Below, piece by piece: positions 54,163 to 61,966 of a stretch of 64,000 nt of DNA (its first letter is position 1; the number at the start of each line of letters is the position of its first letter). This DNA is from Amycolatopsis balhimycina FH 1894 (GTDB lineage Bacteria; Actinomycetota; Actinomycetes; Mycobacteriales; Pseudonocardiaceae): NCBI RefSeq assembly GCF_000384295.1, contig NZ_KB913037.1, positions 9,065,508 to 9,129,507 on the forward strand, in the 5' to 3' direction. The translations under genes were made by a program, and so were the position numbers. A model generated the notes under the pieces. It saw only the letters and a list, made by a program, of their open reading frames with translations. It was not told the DNA's origin and did not search any database.

Positions 54163-55203
54163 ATGAGGATCGGGACCGCGATCAGCTACGCCGGAGGTTT
54201 CGGCGAAAGCGTCGCCGACATCGTCGAACTGGAGAAGGCCGGCCTCGACGTCGTCTTCGTGCCGGAGGCGTACTCGTTCGACGCCGTCAGCCAGCTCGGC
54301 TACCTGGCCGCGAAGACCGAGCGCGTCCAGCTCGCGTCGGGCATCTTCCAGATCTTCACCCGCACGCCGACGCTGACCGCGATGACCGCCGCCGGGCTCG
54401 ACTTCGTCTCCGACGGGCGGTTCATCCTCGGGCTCGGCGCGTCCGGCCCGCAGGTCATCGAAGGCTTCCACGGCGTGAAGTACGACGCGCCGCTGGCCCG
54501 CACCCGCGAGATCGTCGAGATCTGCCGCCAGGTGTGGCGCCGCGAACGCGTCGTGCACGAGGGCAAGCACTACACGATCCCGCTGCCGCCCGAGCAGGGC
54601 ACCGGGCTGGGCAAGCCGCTGAAGCTGATCAACCACCCGGTGCGCGAGCGGATCCCGGTGCTGCTGGCCTCGCTCGGCCCGAAGAACGTCGCGCTCACCG
54701 CCGAGATCGCCGAGGGCTGGCAGCCGATCTTCTTCCACCCGGAGAAGGCCGCCGACGTCTGGGGCGAGTCCCTCGCCGCGGGCAAGGCGAAGCGCGACCC
54801 GGCGCTGGGCGAGCTGGACACGTTCGTCACCGTGGCCCTGGCGATCGGCGACGACGTCGAGCCGCTGCTCGACCACGTCCGCCCGATGGTGGCGCTGTAC
54901 GTCGGCGGGATGGGCGCGCGGGGCAAGAACTTCTACAACGACCTGGCCTGCCGCTACGGCTACGAGGCCGAGGCGAAGCTGATCCAGGACCTCTACCTCG
55001 ACGGCAAGAAGGAGGAAGCCGCGGCCGCCGTCCCGGCGGAGCTGCTGCGCGCGATCTCCCTGGTCGGCCCGGCGGCCTACGTGAAGGAGCGGCTGGCGGC
55101 CTTCGCCGACGCCGGCGTGACGACGCTGGTGGTGAGCCCGCTGCAGCCGGGCCGCGAGGCGCGCGTGGCGGGAGTGTCGCAGCTGCGCGAGCTGATCGGC
55201 TGA
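54163..55203 (+). CDS. LLM-class F420-dependent oxidoreductase
   Basis: The protein (346 aa) is a luciferase-like TIM barrel that in actinobacteria usually uses coenzyme F420. Typical segments are GLDVVFVPEAYSFDAVSQLG, LASGIFQIFTRTPTLTAMTA, GRFILGLGASGPQVIEGFHG and GWQPIFFHPEKA. ATG 54163 lies six bases after GGGAGG; ATG 54157 would place the ribosome-binding site directly against the start. The substrate is unknown. A palindromic operator lies upstream and the 71-bp palindrome begins one base after its stop. Confidence 0.9.
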   Translation: MRIGTAISYAGGFGESVADIVELEKAGLDVVFVPEAYSFDAVSQLGYLAAKTERVQLASGIFQIFTRTPTLTAMTAAGLDFVSDGRFILGLGASGPQVIEGFHGVKYDAPLARTREIVEICRQVWRRERVVHEGKHYTIPLPPEQGTGLGKPLKLINHPVRERIPVLLASLGPKNVALTAEIAEGWQPIFFHPEKAADVWGESLAAGKAKRDPALGELDTFVTVALAIGDDVEPLLDHVRPMVALYVGGMGARGKNFYNDLACRYGYEAEAKLIQDLYLDGKKEEAAAAVPAELLRAISLVGPAAYVKERLAAFADAGVTTLVVSPLQPGREARVAGVSQLRELIG

Positions 55204-55274
55204 GCGGCAAAGTACGTGATGGCCACCTTGAGGAACTTCAAGTTCCTCAAGGTGGCCATCACGTACTTTGCCGC
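55204..55274. terminator. 71-base perfect palindrome between convergent genes (family B)
   Basis: Bases 55204-55238 and 55240-55274 are exact reverse complements (35 bp) around a single central base. The core (GGCCACCTTGAGGAACTT) repeats the arm of the hairpin at 27350-27398. The outer part (GCGGCAAAGTACGTGAT) is specific to this copy. It fills the gap between the stops of the LLM gene and the convergent sortase-like gene, so it can stop transcription from both sides. Confidence 0.85.
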
Positions 55275-55280
55275 GCCCGG

Positions 55281-55883
55281 TCAGGCCGGGGCCGCGTAGA
55301 TCGCGACCCGGGGGCCGCTGAGGGCGGGGTCGTCGTGGGTGCCGTCGCTGGTGATCAGCCGCAGCTCCGGGCCCGTTCCTTCGGGGGCGATCAGCGTGCT
55401 GTCCGGCTCGGCGGCGGGGAACAGGGCCGTCGTGCGGACCGTGAAGCGGGCCTCGCGGCCGCGTTCGTCGCGGACGAGGATCGTGTCGCCCGGCTTCAGC
55501 GTGTCCAGGCGGGCGAACGCGCCGGCGGAATAGCCGAAGCCGGAGTGCCCGGAAAACACCGCGACGCCGGGGGCGCCGGGGACCGGGCCGTCGGCGAACC
55601 AGCCGACGCCGAGGGCCGTGCCGGGCTGCTCCCGGCGGCCTCCGACGTGGCCGAGGCCGACCACGTGGTTCAGCGCCAGGCCGAGTTCGGGGACCATGAG
55701 CGCCGCCGGCCGGGCGCCGGCCGGCGCGGACGGGTCCGTGGACGCCGCGCCGGAGGTCACCGTCGTGGCCGGGGCGAGCACCGCGGCGACGCCGAGCAGG
55801 ACGCAGCCGAGCCCGGCCACGACCGCGAGCACGACCGCGGCCGGCCGCGCGAGCTCGGATCGCCGCTCGGGCCGTTCGCTCAC
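55281..55883 (-). CDS. Class E/F sortase-fold protein lacking the catalytic cysteine
   Basis: The protein (200 aa from GTG 55883) has an N-terminal membrane anchor (AAVVLAVVAGLGCVLLGVAAVL) and an extracytoplasmic sortase barrel. The usual active-site triad is His, Cys and Arg. His113 is in FSGHSGFG and Arg192 in SGPRVAIYA. The strand that normally ends LITC reads RLITSDG, so the nucleophile is Ser179. Either it is catalytically altered or it has a non-enzymatic role. GTG 55883 has GGGAG nine bases upstream; ATG 55925 in frame is possible. Confidence 0.82.
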   Translation of the reverse strand: MSERPERRSELARPAAVVLAVVAGLGCVLLGVAAVLAPATTVTSGAASTDPSAPAGARPAALMVPELGLALNHVVGLGHVGGRREQPGTALGVGWFADGPVPGAPGVAVFSGHSGFGYSAGAFARLDTLKPGDTILVRDERGREARFTVRTTALFPAAEPDSTLIAPEGTGPELRLITSDGTHDDPALSGPRVAIYAAPA

Positions 55884-56124
55884 TTTTCGCTGCTCCCGCC
55901 ACTGCTGATGTCCGGTGAATCGCATCGTGGCCGCGGGCGTTACCGAAACGTGTCCACCGCTACAGGGATTCACTCAATCGGGTTATCCCACTGTGACCTT
56001 CGCATCAGAAAGACACGTCCGGAGGGGGCCAATGGCGTCGATATCCGGCGGAACGGCGTGACATCGGACATCATTGCTGGTTTGAAGCCTTCGAACTGGG
56101 GATATTCATCGAGGCGGAAGTGAG

Positions 56125-57078
56125 GTGCGCCGAGCTGTGCGAAAAATCGAAGAGGCCGCGGTGGGCGTGCTGGACGTCGGTTCGTTCAGCGCCCGGCTGG
56201 TCGTGGTGCCGGTGGACGGCTCGCCGCAGGAGCCGGTGCTGAACCACCAGACCCGGCTTCGCCTGGACCGCGAGCTCGACGGCCGCGGCCGGCTCACCGA
56301 CCGGGGCATCTCGGCCGTCACGGCGGCCGTCGCCGCCGGGATGACCACGGCGTACCGCCACGGGGTCACCGGTGTCTACCCGCTCGCGACGTCTTCGATC
56401 CGCGACGCGGCCAACGCGGCGGAAATCGTCCGGCACGTGGCCGGGGAAACCGGCGTCGAGCTGCGATTCCTCTCCGGCCGCTACGAGGCCGAGCTGACCT
56501 ACCTGGCCGCCCGCCGCTGGTACGACGCGGACGCCTGCCCGATGCTGGTGCTCGACATCGGCGGCGGGACCGTCGAGCTGGCCGCCGGATGTGGTGAGAA
56601 GGCGACGTTCGCGCGCTCGCTGCCGTTGGGCGCCCGGTCGATGACGCGGGACTGGCTGCCGTCCGAGCGCGTGTCGAACAAGCAGGTCAAGGCCTTGCGA
56701 GCGCACGCGCTCGACGTCGTGGGCACCGCGCTGCGGGCCGCGGACGTCGAGGACCCGTGCGTCGTCGGCTGTTCGAAGGTGCTGCAGCAGCTCGCGCGGC
56801 TGGCGGGCGCCCGCCCGGGGAAGTGCCGTGAACTGCGGCTCGACGACCTGCGGGCGTGGATCCCGCGGCTCGCCGCGCTGCCGCCGTCGAGGCGGGCGAA
56901 GCTGCCCGGCATCTCCCGCAGCCGTGCCCACCAGGCCCTCGCGGGCGCGATCGTGGCGGAAGCGCTGCTGACGGTCGCGGGCGGCAAGGTGGCGATCTGC
57001 CCCTGGTCCACCCGTGACGGCCTGCTCCTCACCCTGCAGGACAAGGCGAGAGCCGCGGCGGCGAAACGGGCGGCCTGA
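56125..57078 (+). CDS. Ppx/GppA-family exopolyphosphatase / (p)ppGpp phosphatase
   Basis: The protein (317 aa) has the ASKHA-type two-lobe ATPase fold of Ppx/GppA. The first phosphate loop is GVLDVGSFSARLVVV, then YPLATSSIRDAAN, and the second loop VLDIGGGTVELAAG. It is of the short form without a C-terminal HD domain, like the mycobacterial Ppx homologues. It should act on polyphosphate or pppGpp in the cytoplasm. The GTG start follows GAGGCGGAAG. The 241-base gap to the divergent sortase-like gene (55884-56124) holds no gene that I recognise. Confidence 0.9.
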   Translation: MRRAVRKIEEAAVGVLDVGSFSARLVVVPVDGSPQEPVLNHQTRLRLDRELDGRGRLTDRGISAVTAAVAAGMTTAYRHGVTGVYPLATSSIRDAANAAEIVRHVAGETGVELRFLSGRYEAELTYLAARRWYDADACPMLVLDIGGGTVELAAGCGEKATFARSLPLGARSMTRDWLPSERVSNKQVKALRAHALDVVGTALRAADVEDPCVVGCSKVLQQLARLAGARPGKCRELRLDDLRAWIPRLAALPPSRRAKLPGISRSRAHQALAGAIVAEALLTVAGGKVAICPWSTRDGLLLTLQDKARAAAAKRAA

Positions 57079-57119
57079 TCAGCTGGCCGTGGCCCGGAAA
57101 ACCGGGTATTCCGGAACAC

Positions 57120-57302
57120 ATGAGCGAGCAGCAGCGCATCCACGCCCACGACGACGAAGACGACGAACTCCCGAAGCTGCCGAAGCCCGGCCAGCTGACC
57201 CACGACGTGCCCACCGCGCCCGATCCGGACGTCAGCCCGGGTGGGACCGAAGAGGTTCCGGCCCCACCCGCGCGCGACGTCGTCAGCGACCTTCCTCAGT
57301 GA
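57120..57302 (+). CDS. Small acidic protein, unknown
   Basis: This is a 60-residue protein starting MSEQQRIHAHDDEDDELPKL, rich in Asp, Glu and Pro, likely disordered. It has a weak GGAA upstream and lies 41 bases after the Ppx gene. Its last 20 bases overlap the end of the convergent GH65 gene. I know no family; it may be a real small gene, but evidence is limited to codon bias and position. Confidence 0.45.
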   Translation: MSEQQRIHAHDDEDDELPKLPKPGQLTHDVPTAPDPDVSPGGTEEVPAPPARDVVSDLPQ

Positions 57303-59685
57303 CAGGGTTGGTCGGCTCCGCGTACTGACGCACCATTTCCGAGTCGCGCCGCATCGGGGCGCGGCCCGGCGGCTGCTTCGGCGGTTCTCCCGCGTCGATC
57401 TTCGGGATCGCGAACCGCTGCGGCTCGCCGGTGATCGTGATGCGCTCGTCGTGGTGCAGCACTTCCAGGGGAGCACCGGCCACCACGTGGTAGGTGGCCT
57501 GGTCACGGTCGATCTCGACCTGGAACCGGGTGCCGCGGAACATCAGCCGGAAGGTGATCCGGTCCAGCTGCGGCGGCAGCCGCGGCGCGAACGAGAGCGT
57601 CCCGCCGTGGTCGCGCAGGCCGCCGAACCCGGCCACCGCGCCCTGCCACGCCCCGGCCAGCGACGCCATGTGCAGGCCGTTGCGGACGTTGTTGTGCACG
57701 TCGTGCAGGTCGGTCAGCGCGGCCTCGGCGAGGTAGTCGTAGGCCAGCTCGAGGTGACCCACCTCGGCGGCGATGACCGCCTGCGTCCCCGCCGACAGCG
57801 AGGAGTCGCGCACGGTCCTCGCCTCGTAGTAGGCGAAGTCGCGGGCCTTCTCCCGCGGGCTGAACGAGTCACCGCACAGGTGCAGCGCCAGCACCAGGTC
57901 CGCCTGCTTCACGACCTGCTTGCGGTAGAGGTCGAAGTACGGGAAGTGCAGCAGCAGCGGGTAGTAGGCGGGGTCGGTGCCCTCGTAGTCCCACTCGTCG
58001 TGGTCGAGGAACCCCTCCGACTGGGGGTGCACGCCGAGTTCTTCGTCGTAGGGCAGGAACATCGCCGCGGCGGCCGCGCGCCACGAGTCCAGCTCGACGG
58101 TGTCGACCGCGAACCGCGCGGCCACGTCCGGCTGCCGCTCGCACGAGTCCGCCGCGGCCAGGAGGTTCCGCCGCGCCATCAGGTTCGTGTAGACGTTGTT
58201 GTCCGCCACCGCCGAGTACTCGTCCGGCCCGGTGACGCCGTCGATGCGGAACGCGCCGTGCCGGTCGTGGTGGCCCAGCGACGCCCACAGCCGCGCGGTT
58301 TCCAGCAGCAGCTCGGTGCCGTAGTCGCGCTCGAACTCCTCGTCGCCGGTGGCGTTGAGGTAGCGCAGGACGGCGTCGGCGATGTCCGCGCTGACGTGGA
58401 ACGCCGCCGTGCCCGCCGGCCAGTACGCCGAGCACTCGGCGCCGTTGATGGAGCGCCACGGGAAGGCCGCGCCGCGCAACCCCAGCTGGTGCGCGCGTTC
58501 CCGCGCTTTGTCCATTGTGGAGTGCCGCCAGCGGAGGGCGTCGCGCGCCGCGTCCGGGATGGTGTAGGTGAGCACCGGCAGGACGAAGGATTCGGTGTCC
58601 CAGAAGGCATGCCCGTCGTAGCCGGGCCCGGTCAGTCCCTTGCCGGCGATCGCGCGGCTCTCGCCGCGGGCCCCGGCCTGGAGGATGTGGAACAGCGCGA
58701 AGCGGACGGCCTGCTGCAGCTCGGGATCGCCGTCGATCTCGACGTCCGACGTCGCCCAGTAGTCGTCGAGGAACTCGCGCTGCTCGGTGAGCAGGCCCTT
58801 CCAGCCCGTCTGGCGGGCGCCGGCCAGCGCGGCCTCGACCTGCGAGCGCAGCGCGGGTACCGAGCGCTGCGCGGACCAGCCGTAGGCGAGGAACTTGGTG
58901 ATCCGCAGCCGGCTGCCCTGGGGGACGTCGACCGCGACCGTCAGCCGCGCGAGGTCCTCCTCGGCGTGGATGCGGGCACGGATCCCGTCGTCCACCTCGA
59001 TCTTGTGGTCCATCGCCGCGGCCATCCGCAGCCCGGACCGGCGGGTCTGGTGCACCAGCACGGCGTTGTACTCCGACGCGCGGTGGAACTCGCTCACCAG
59101 CGGTGCCTCCAGCGCGGCGGCCACCCGCGGGTCGCTGGTGTCGGACTCGATCGGCTCGTTGGCGAGCAGGTCGGACTGCACGACCAGCTGCAGGTCCTCG
59201 TCGAGCGGCTCGACCTCGTACCGGATCGCGGCGATCGCGCGCTGGGTGAACGACACCAGCCGCTCGGTGCGCACGCGGACCCGCCGTCCGGTCGGCGACG
59301 ACCACTCGGTGCTGCGGCACAGCGTGCCCTTGCGGAAGTCGAGCACGCGGTCGTGCTTGGTGGCGGCGCCGTAGCGCATGTCGAGCGGTTCGTCCTCGAC
59401 GAGCAGCCGGATGATCTTGCCGTCGGTCACGTTGACGACGGTCTGGCCCTCTTCGGGGTAGCCGTAGCCCGCTTCGGCGTAGGGGAGTTCGTGCTGCTCG
59501 TAGAACCCGTTGAGGTAGGTGCCGGGCAGCCCGCGCGGCTCGGCCTCCTCGAGGGTGCCGCGCAGGCCGATGTGGCCGTTGGACACCGCGAACGCCGATT
59601 CGGTGCGCTGCAGGGCGTCGACGTCCATGCCGCGCCACCGCAGTTCCCACGGCGAGCACTCGTAGCCGTGTACCTCTTCGCTCAT
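57283..59685 (-). CDS. Glycoside hydrolase family 65 disaccharide phosphorylase
   Basis: The protein (800 aa) has the GH65 build: N-terminal beta domain, (alpha/alpha)6 barrel and C-terminal beta sheets. The general-acid Glu489 lies in DGVTGPDEYS. Other conserved regions are FWDTESFVLPVLTYT and the phosphate-site stretch HVSADIADAVLRY. GH65 members phosphorolyse trehalose, maltose, kojibiose or nigerose to beta-glucose-1-phosphate. The specificity is not readable here. The start overlaps the upstream pgmB by four bases, giving a coherent route to glucose-6-phosphate. Confidence 0.92.
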   Translation of the reverse strand: MSEEVHGYECSPWELRWRGMDVDALQRTESAFAVSNGHIGLRGTLEEAEPRGLPGTYLNGFYEQHELPYAEAGYGYPEEGQTVVNVTDGKIIRLLVEDEPLDMRYGAATKHDRVLDFRKGTLCRSTEWSSPTGRRVRVRTERLVSFTQRAIAAIRYEVEPLDEDLQLVVQSDLLANEPIESDTSDPRVAAALEAPLVSEFHRASEYNAVLVHQTRRSGLRMAAAMDHKIEVDDGIRARIHAEEDLARLTVAVDVPQGSRLRITKFLAYGWSAQRSVPALRSQVEAALAGARQTGWKGLLTEQREFLDDYWATSDVEIDGDPELQQAVRFALFHILQAGARGESRAIAGKGLTGPGYDGHAFWDTESFVLPVLTYTIPDAARDALRWRHSTMDKARERAHQLGLRGAAFPWRSINGAECSAYWPAGTAAFHVSADIADAVLRYLNATGDEEFERDYGTELLLETARLWASLGHHDRHGAFRIDGVTGPDEYSAVADNNVYTNLMARRNLLAAADSCERQPDVAARFAVDTVELDSWRAAAAAMFLPYDEELGVHPQSEGFLDHDEWDYEGTDPAYYPLLLHFPYFDLYRKQVVKQADLVLALHLCGDSFSPREKARDFAYYEARTVRDSSLSAGTQAVIAAEVGHLELAYDYLAEAALTDLHDVHNNVRNGLHMASLAGAWQGAVAGFGGLRDHGGTLSFAPRLPPQLDRITFRLMFRGTRFQVEIDRDQATYHVVAGAPLEVLHHDERITITGEPQRFAIPKIDAGEPPKQPPGRAPMRRDSEMVRQYAEPTNPVTEEGR

Positions 59686-60413
59686 CGGTCCTCCAGGAGG
59701 TCGGCGAGGTCGTCGACGACGATGTCGGCCCCGTGGGCCCGCAGTTCGGCGGCCTGGTCGGCCCGGTTCACGCCTACGACGTACCCGAAGCCGCCGGCTT
59801 TGCCCGCCTGGACGCCGGACTGGGCATCCTCGAAGACGGCCGCGTGCGCGGGTTCGACGCCGAGCGCGGCGGCGCCGGCCAGGAACGAGTCCGGCGCCGG
59901 CTTGCCGTTGAGGTGCTGCTCGCGGATGACGATGCCGTCGATCCGGGCTTCGACGAACTTGCTGAGGTCGCCGCCGTCCAGCACCTTCGCGCCGTTCGCG
60001 GACGACGTCACCACGGCGATCCGCAGGCCGGCGGCCTTGACCGCTTCGAGGTAGCGGACCGAACCGGGGTAAGGATTGACGCCGCGCTCGTCGATGATCT
60101 TCAAGACGAGCTCGTTCTTGCGGTTGCCGACGCCGTTGACGGTCGGGTCGTCCACCGGGTCGTCCGGTTCGCCCTCCGGCAGCACGATCTCCCGTGACCG
60201 CAGGAACTCGCGCACGCCGTCGGCGCGGGGGCGGCCGTCCACATAGGCCGCGTAGTCATGGTCGGTGAACTCGGCGAAGCCGGCGCCGTCGCGCGTGCGG
60301 AGAAACTCGTCGAACGTCCGCTTCCAGGCCTCGCGGTGGAGGACCGCCGTGCCGGTCAGTACTCCGTCGAGGTCGAACAGGCAGGCCGTGATGGTCTCGG
60401 GCAATCCCGTCAT
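59682..60413 (-). CDS. pgmB: HAD-family beta-phosphoglucomutase
   Basis: The protein (243 aa) belongs to the HAD superfamily. The phosphorylated Asp14 and acid/base Asp16 are in LFDLDGVLT. The cap domain contains YVDGRPRADGVREFL, typical of the beta-phosphoglucomutase group linked to GH65 enzymes. It converts beta-glucose-1-phosphate made by the overlapping GH65 gene into glucose-6-phosphate. The ATG at 60413 lies 18 bases after the ArsR-type gene on the same strand, so all three may be cotranscribed. Confidence 0.9.
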   Translation of the reverse strand: MTGLPETITACLFDLDGVLTGTAVLHREAWKRTFDEFLRTRDGAGFAEFTDHDYAAYVDGRPRADGVREFLRSREIVLPEGEPDDPVDDPTVNGVGNRKNELVLKIIDERGVNPYPGSVRYLEAVKAAGLRIAVVTSSANGAKVLDGGDLSKFVEARIDGIVIREQHLNGKPAPDSFLAGAAALGVEPAHAAVFEDAQSGVQAGKAGGFGYVVGVNRADQAAELRAHGADIVVDDLADLLEDR

Positions 60414-60431
60414 GCCCGCACGCTACCGGTC

Positions 60432-60791
60432 CTAGGTGTCGTTCGCGGGTTGTTTGGCATGCGGGCGCACCCGATGGATGAGTTCGTGCACGGTCGCGTC
60501 GGCGAGCCGGTACCGCACCACCCGGCCGGTGCGCTGGGGCGTGACCAGCCCGTGGGCCCGCAGCAGCCGCAGGGCCTGCGACACCGCCGTGTCGGTCATG
60601 CCGGTGGCCGCGGCGAGGTCGGTGACGCTGATCTCCCTGGCGTAGTGGATCGAAACCAGGAGCGCGAGCCGGGACGGGTCGGCGACCACGGAAAACCGCT
60701 GGGCCCACTCGTCGATGACGGCGCGGTCGCCCAGCCCGTCGACCGCCGCCGCGACGCGTTCGGGGTCGATCAGCTTGCGGTCGGTGCTCAC
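60432..60791 (-). CDS. ArsR/SmtB-family transcriptional regulator
   Basis: The protein (119 aa from GTG 60791) has a winged helix: VVADPSRLALLVSIHYAREI, then VTDLAAATGMTDTAVSQALR and the wing RTGRVVRYRLAD. The C-terminus has several His (VHELIHRVRPHAKQ), a pattern seen in nickel/cobalt sensors such as KmtR/NmtR, although the metal is inference. It is upstream of and colinear with pgmB-GH65, and divergent from a thioesterase gene. Confidence 0.85.
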   Translation of the reverse strand: MSTDRKLIDPERVAAAVDGLGDRAVIDEWAQRFSVVADPSRLALLVSIHYAREISVTDLAAATGMTDTAVSQALRLLRAHGLVTPQRTGRVVRYRLADATVHELIHRVRPHAKQPANDT

Positions 60792-60873
60792 CCTCGGATG
60801 ATTCCACACCGCCGGTGGCCTGGGTCACGCCCGCTTGACGCCGCCGGTGCCCAGGGGCGAGTCTGCGGATTAA

Positions 60874-60883
60874 GACAGCTGTC
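60874..60883. promoter_or_regulatory. GACAGCTGTC palindrome before the thioesterase gene
   Basis: A perfect 10-bp palindrome lies 18 bases before ATG 60902 and just upstream of a CATAGT box and a GAGGAG. It may be an operator of the divergent ArsR-type regulator or of another factor. Confidence 0.4.
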
Positions 60884-60901
60884 ATAGTCCGAGGAGCCGA
60901 G

Positions 60902-61402
60902 ATGACCGACGTCGAAGCGCAGGTCCGTTCGAAGACCATCACCTGGCAGGACCCCCTGGAGACCGCCCGGCTCGGCGCCACGATGTCCGGCCTCGAGTAC
61001 ATGACGGCGATCGCCGAAGGGCGCGTCCCGCCCGCGCCGATCGCCGCGCACTTCGGCATGCGCTGGGAGCGCGTCGAAGCCGGCGAGGTCGTCGCGGTCA
61101 TCGAGCCGGACGAGTCGCTGTACAACCCGATCGGCATGGTGCACGGCGGCGTCGCGGCCACGCTGCTGGACTCGGTGGTCGGCTGCGCGGTGCACACGAC
61201 GCTGCCGGCCGGCGTCGGCTACGCGTCGGTCGAGCTGAAGGTCAGCTACCTGCGGGCGATCCACGCGGGCCGCGGCGAGATCCGGGCCACCGGCCGGGTC
61301 GTGAAGGAGGGCTCGCGGATCGCGTTCGCGGAGGGGGAGATTCGCGACGCCGAGGGGAAGCTGCTGGCGACGGCGTCGGGGACCTGCGTGATCACGCGCT
61401 AG
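60902..61402 (+). CDS. PaaI-type hotdog-fold thioesterase
   Basis: The protein (166 aa) is a 4-hydroxybenzoyl-CoA/PaaI-like thioesterase. The signature IGMVHGGVAATLLDSVVGCA contains the HGG active-site loop, and VELKVSYLRAIHAGRGEI is the usual central strand. It hydrolyses acyl-CoA esters; the substrate is unknown. ATG 60902 follows GAGGAG. A palindromic site lies upstream. The neighbouring genes give no pathway hint. Confidence 0.9.
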   Translation: MTDVEAQVRSKTITWQDPLETARLGATMSGLEYMTAIAEGRVPPAPIAAHFGMRWERVEAGEVVAVIEPDESLYNPIGMVHGGVAATLLDSVVGCAVHTTLPAGVGYASVELKVSYLRAIHAGRGEIRATGRVVKEGSRIAFAEGEIRDAEGKLLATASGTCVITR

Positions 61403-61420
61403 TGCGGTCGCGTCCGGGGG

Positions 61421-61635
61421 TCACCGCGGTGGCCGGACCCGCCGGGCGCGGATCGCGTCGTCGCCACCGTGACGGCCGATGACCGCCGCCAGGAGTGCGC
61501 GCGCGTCTTCGACGCGTTCCGTGCCGTATTCGCCCTCCAGTTCCTCCTGAAGTTCCCGGCGCAGCGCCCGCGTCGCTTCGACGGCGGCCAGCGCGTGCTC
61601 GGTCAGGTGCAGCAGCTTCGTCCGCGCGTCCACCC
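61421..61635 (-). pseudogene. C-terminal remnant of a MarR-family regulator
   Basis: On the minus strand the last about 70 codons read like the end of a MarR protein: DRVDARTKLLHLTEHALAAV, then a helix rich in Glu/Leu ending RVEDARALLAAVIGRHGG. The wing (normally DRRxxxVxLT) is the first recognisable part. The DNA-binding helices, start codon and promoter are missing. The sequence before it on this strand is instead the antisense of a PNPOx-like gene. This fits a deletion. Confidence 0.65.
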
Positions 61636-61966
61636 GATCTGGGAGCACACCCCGGACGGCCTGGTCGGCCGGCTGTTCACCCGGCCGACGCCGGTGAAGC
61701 TCGCGCACCTGGCGGCGTCGCCGTACGTGTCGTGCTCGTACTGGGACCCGCAGCACGAGGTCGCGGTGGCGGAGTGCCGCGCGGAGTTCGAGGACGACGA
61801 GGAGACGCGCAAGTACCTGTGGGACCTCTTCGCGGCCGCGCCCGAACCACTGGGCTTCGATCCGAAGATCCTCGGCGGCGAGGACCACCGCGACCCGAAG
61901 ATCACGGTGCTGCGCCTTACCCCGTGGCGGTTGTCGACGGGCGGCGAAGCCTGGCGAGCGGCTTAG
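61630..61966 (+). pseudogene. C-terminal remnant of a PNPOx-like (pyridoxamine 5'-phosphate oxidase) protein
   Basis: The plus strand from about RVHPIWEHTPDGLVGRLFT to the stop (LTPWRLSTGGEAWRAA) matches the C-terminal two thirds of a split-barrel flavin-binding protein: KLAHLAASPYVSCSYW and VAVAECRAEFEDDEE. An open frame extends upstream to 61469, but those residues are antisense of the MarR remnant and not barrel-like. The N-terminal strand and promoter are lost. A short novel protein from 61469 could still be made. Confidence 0.6.

Noticed and set aside
61469..61629. The N-terminal part of the plus-strand frame at 61469-61966 as a genuine protein start
   Set aside because: These codons are antisense of a MarR-like C-terminus and do not resemble the first strand of a PNPOx barrel.
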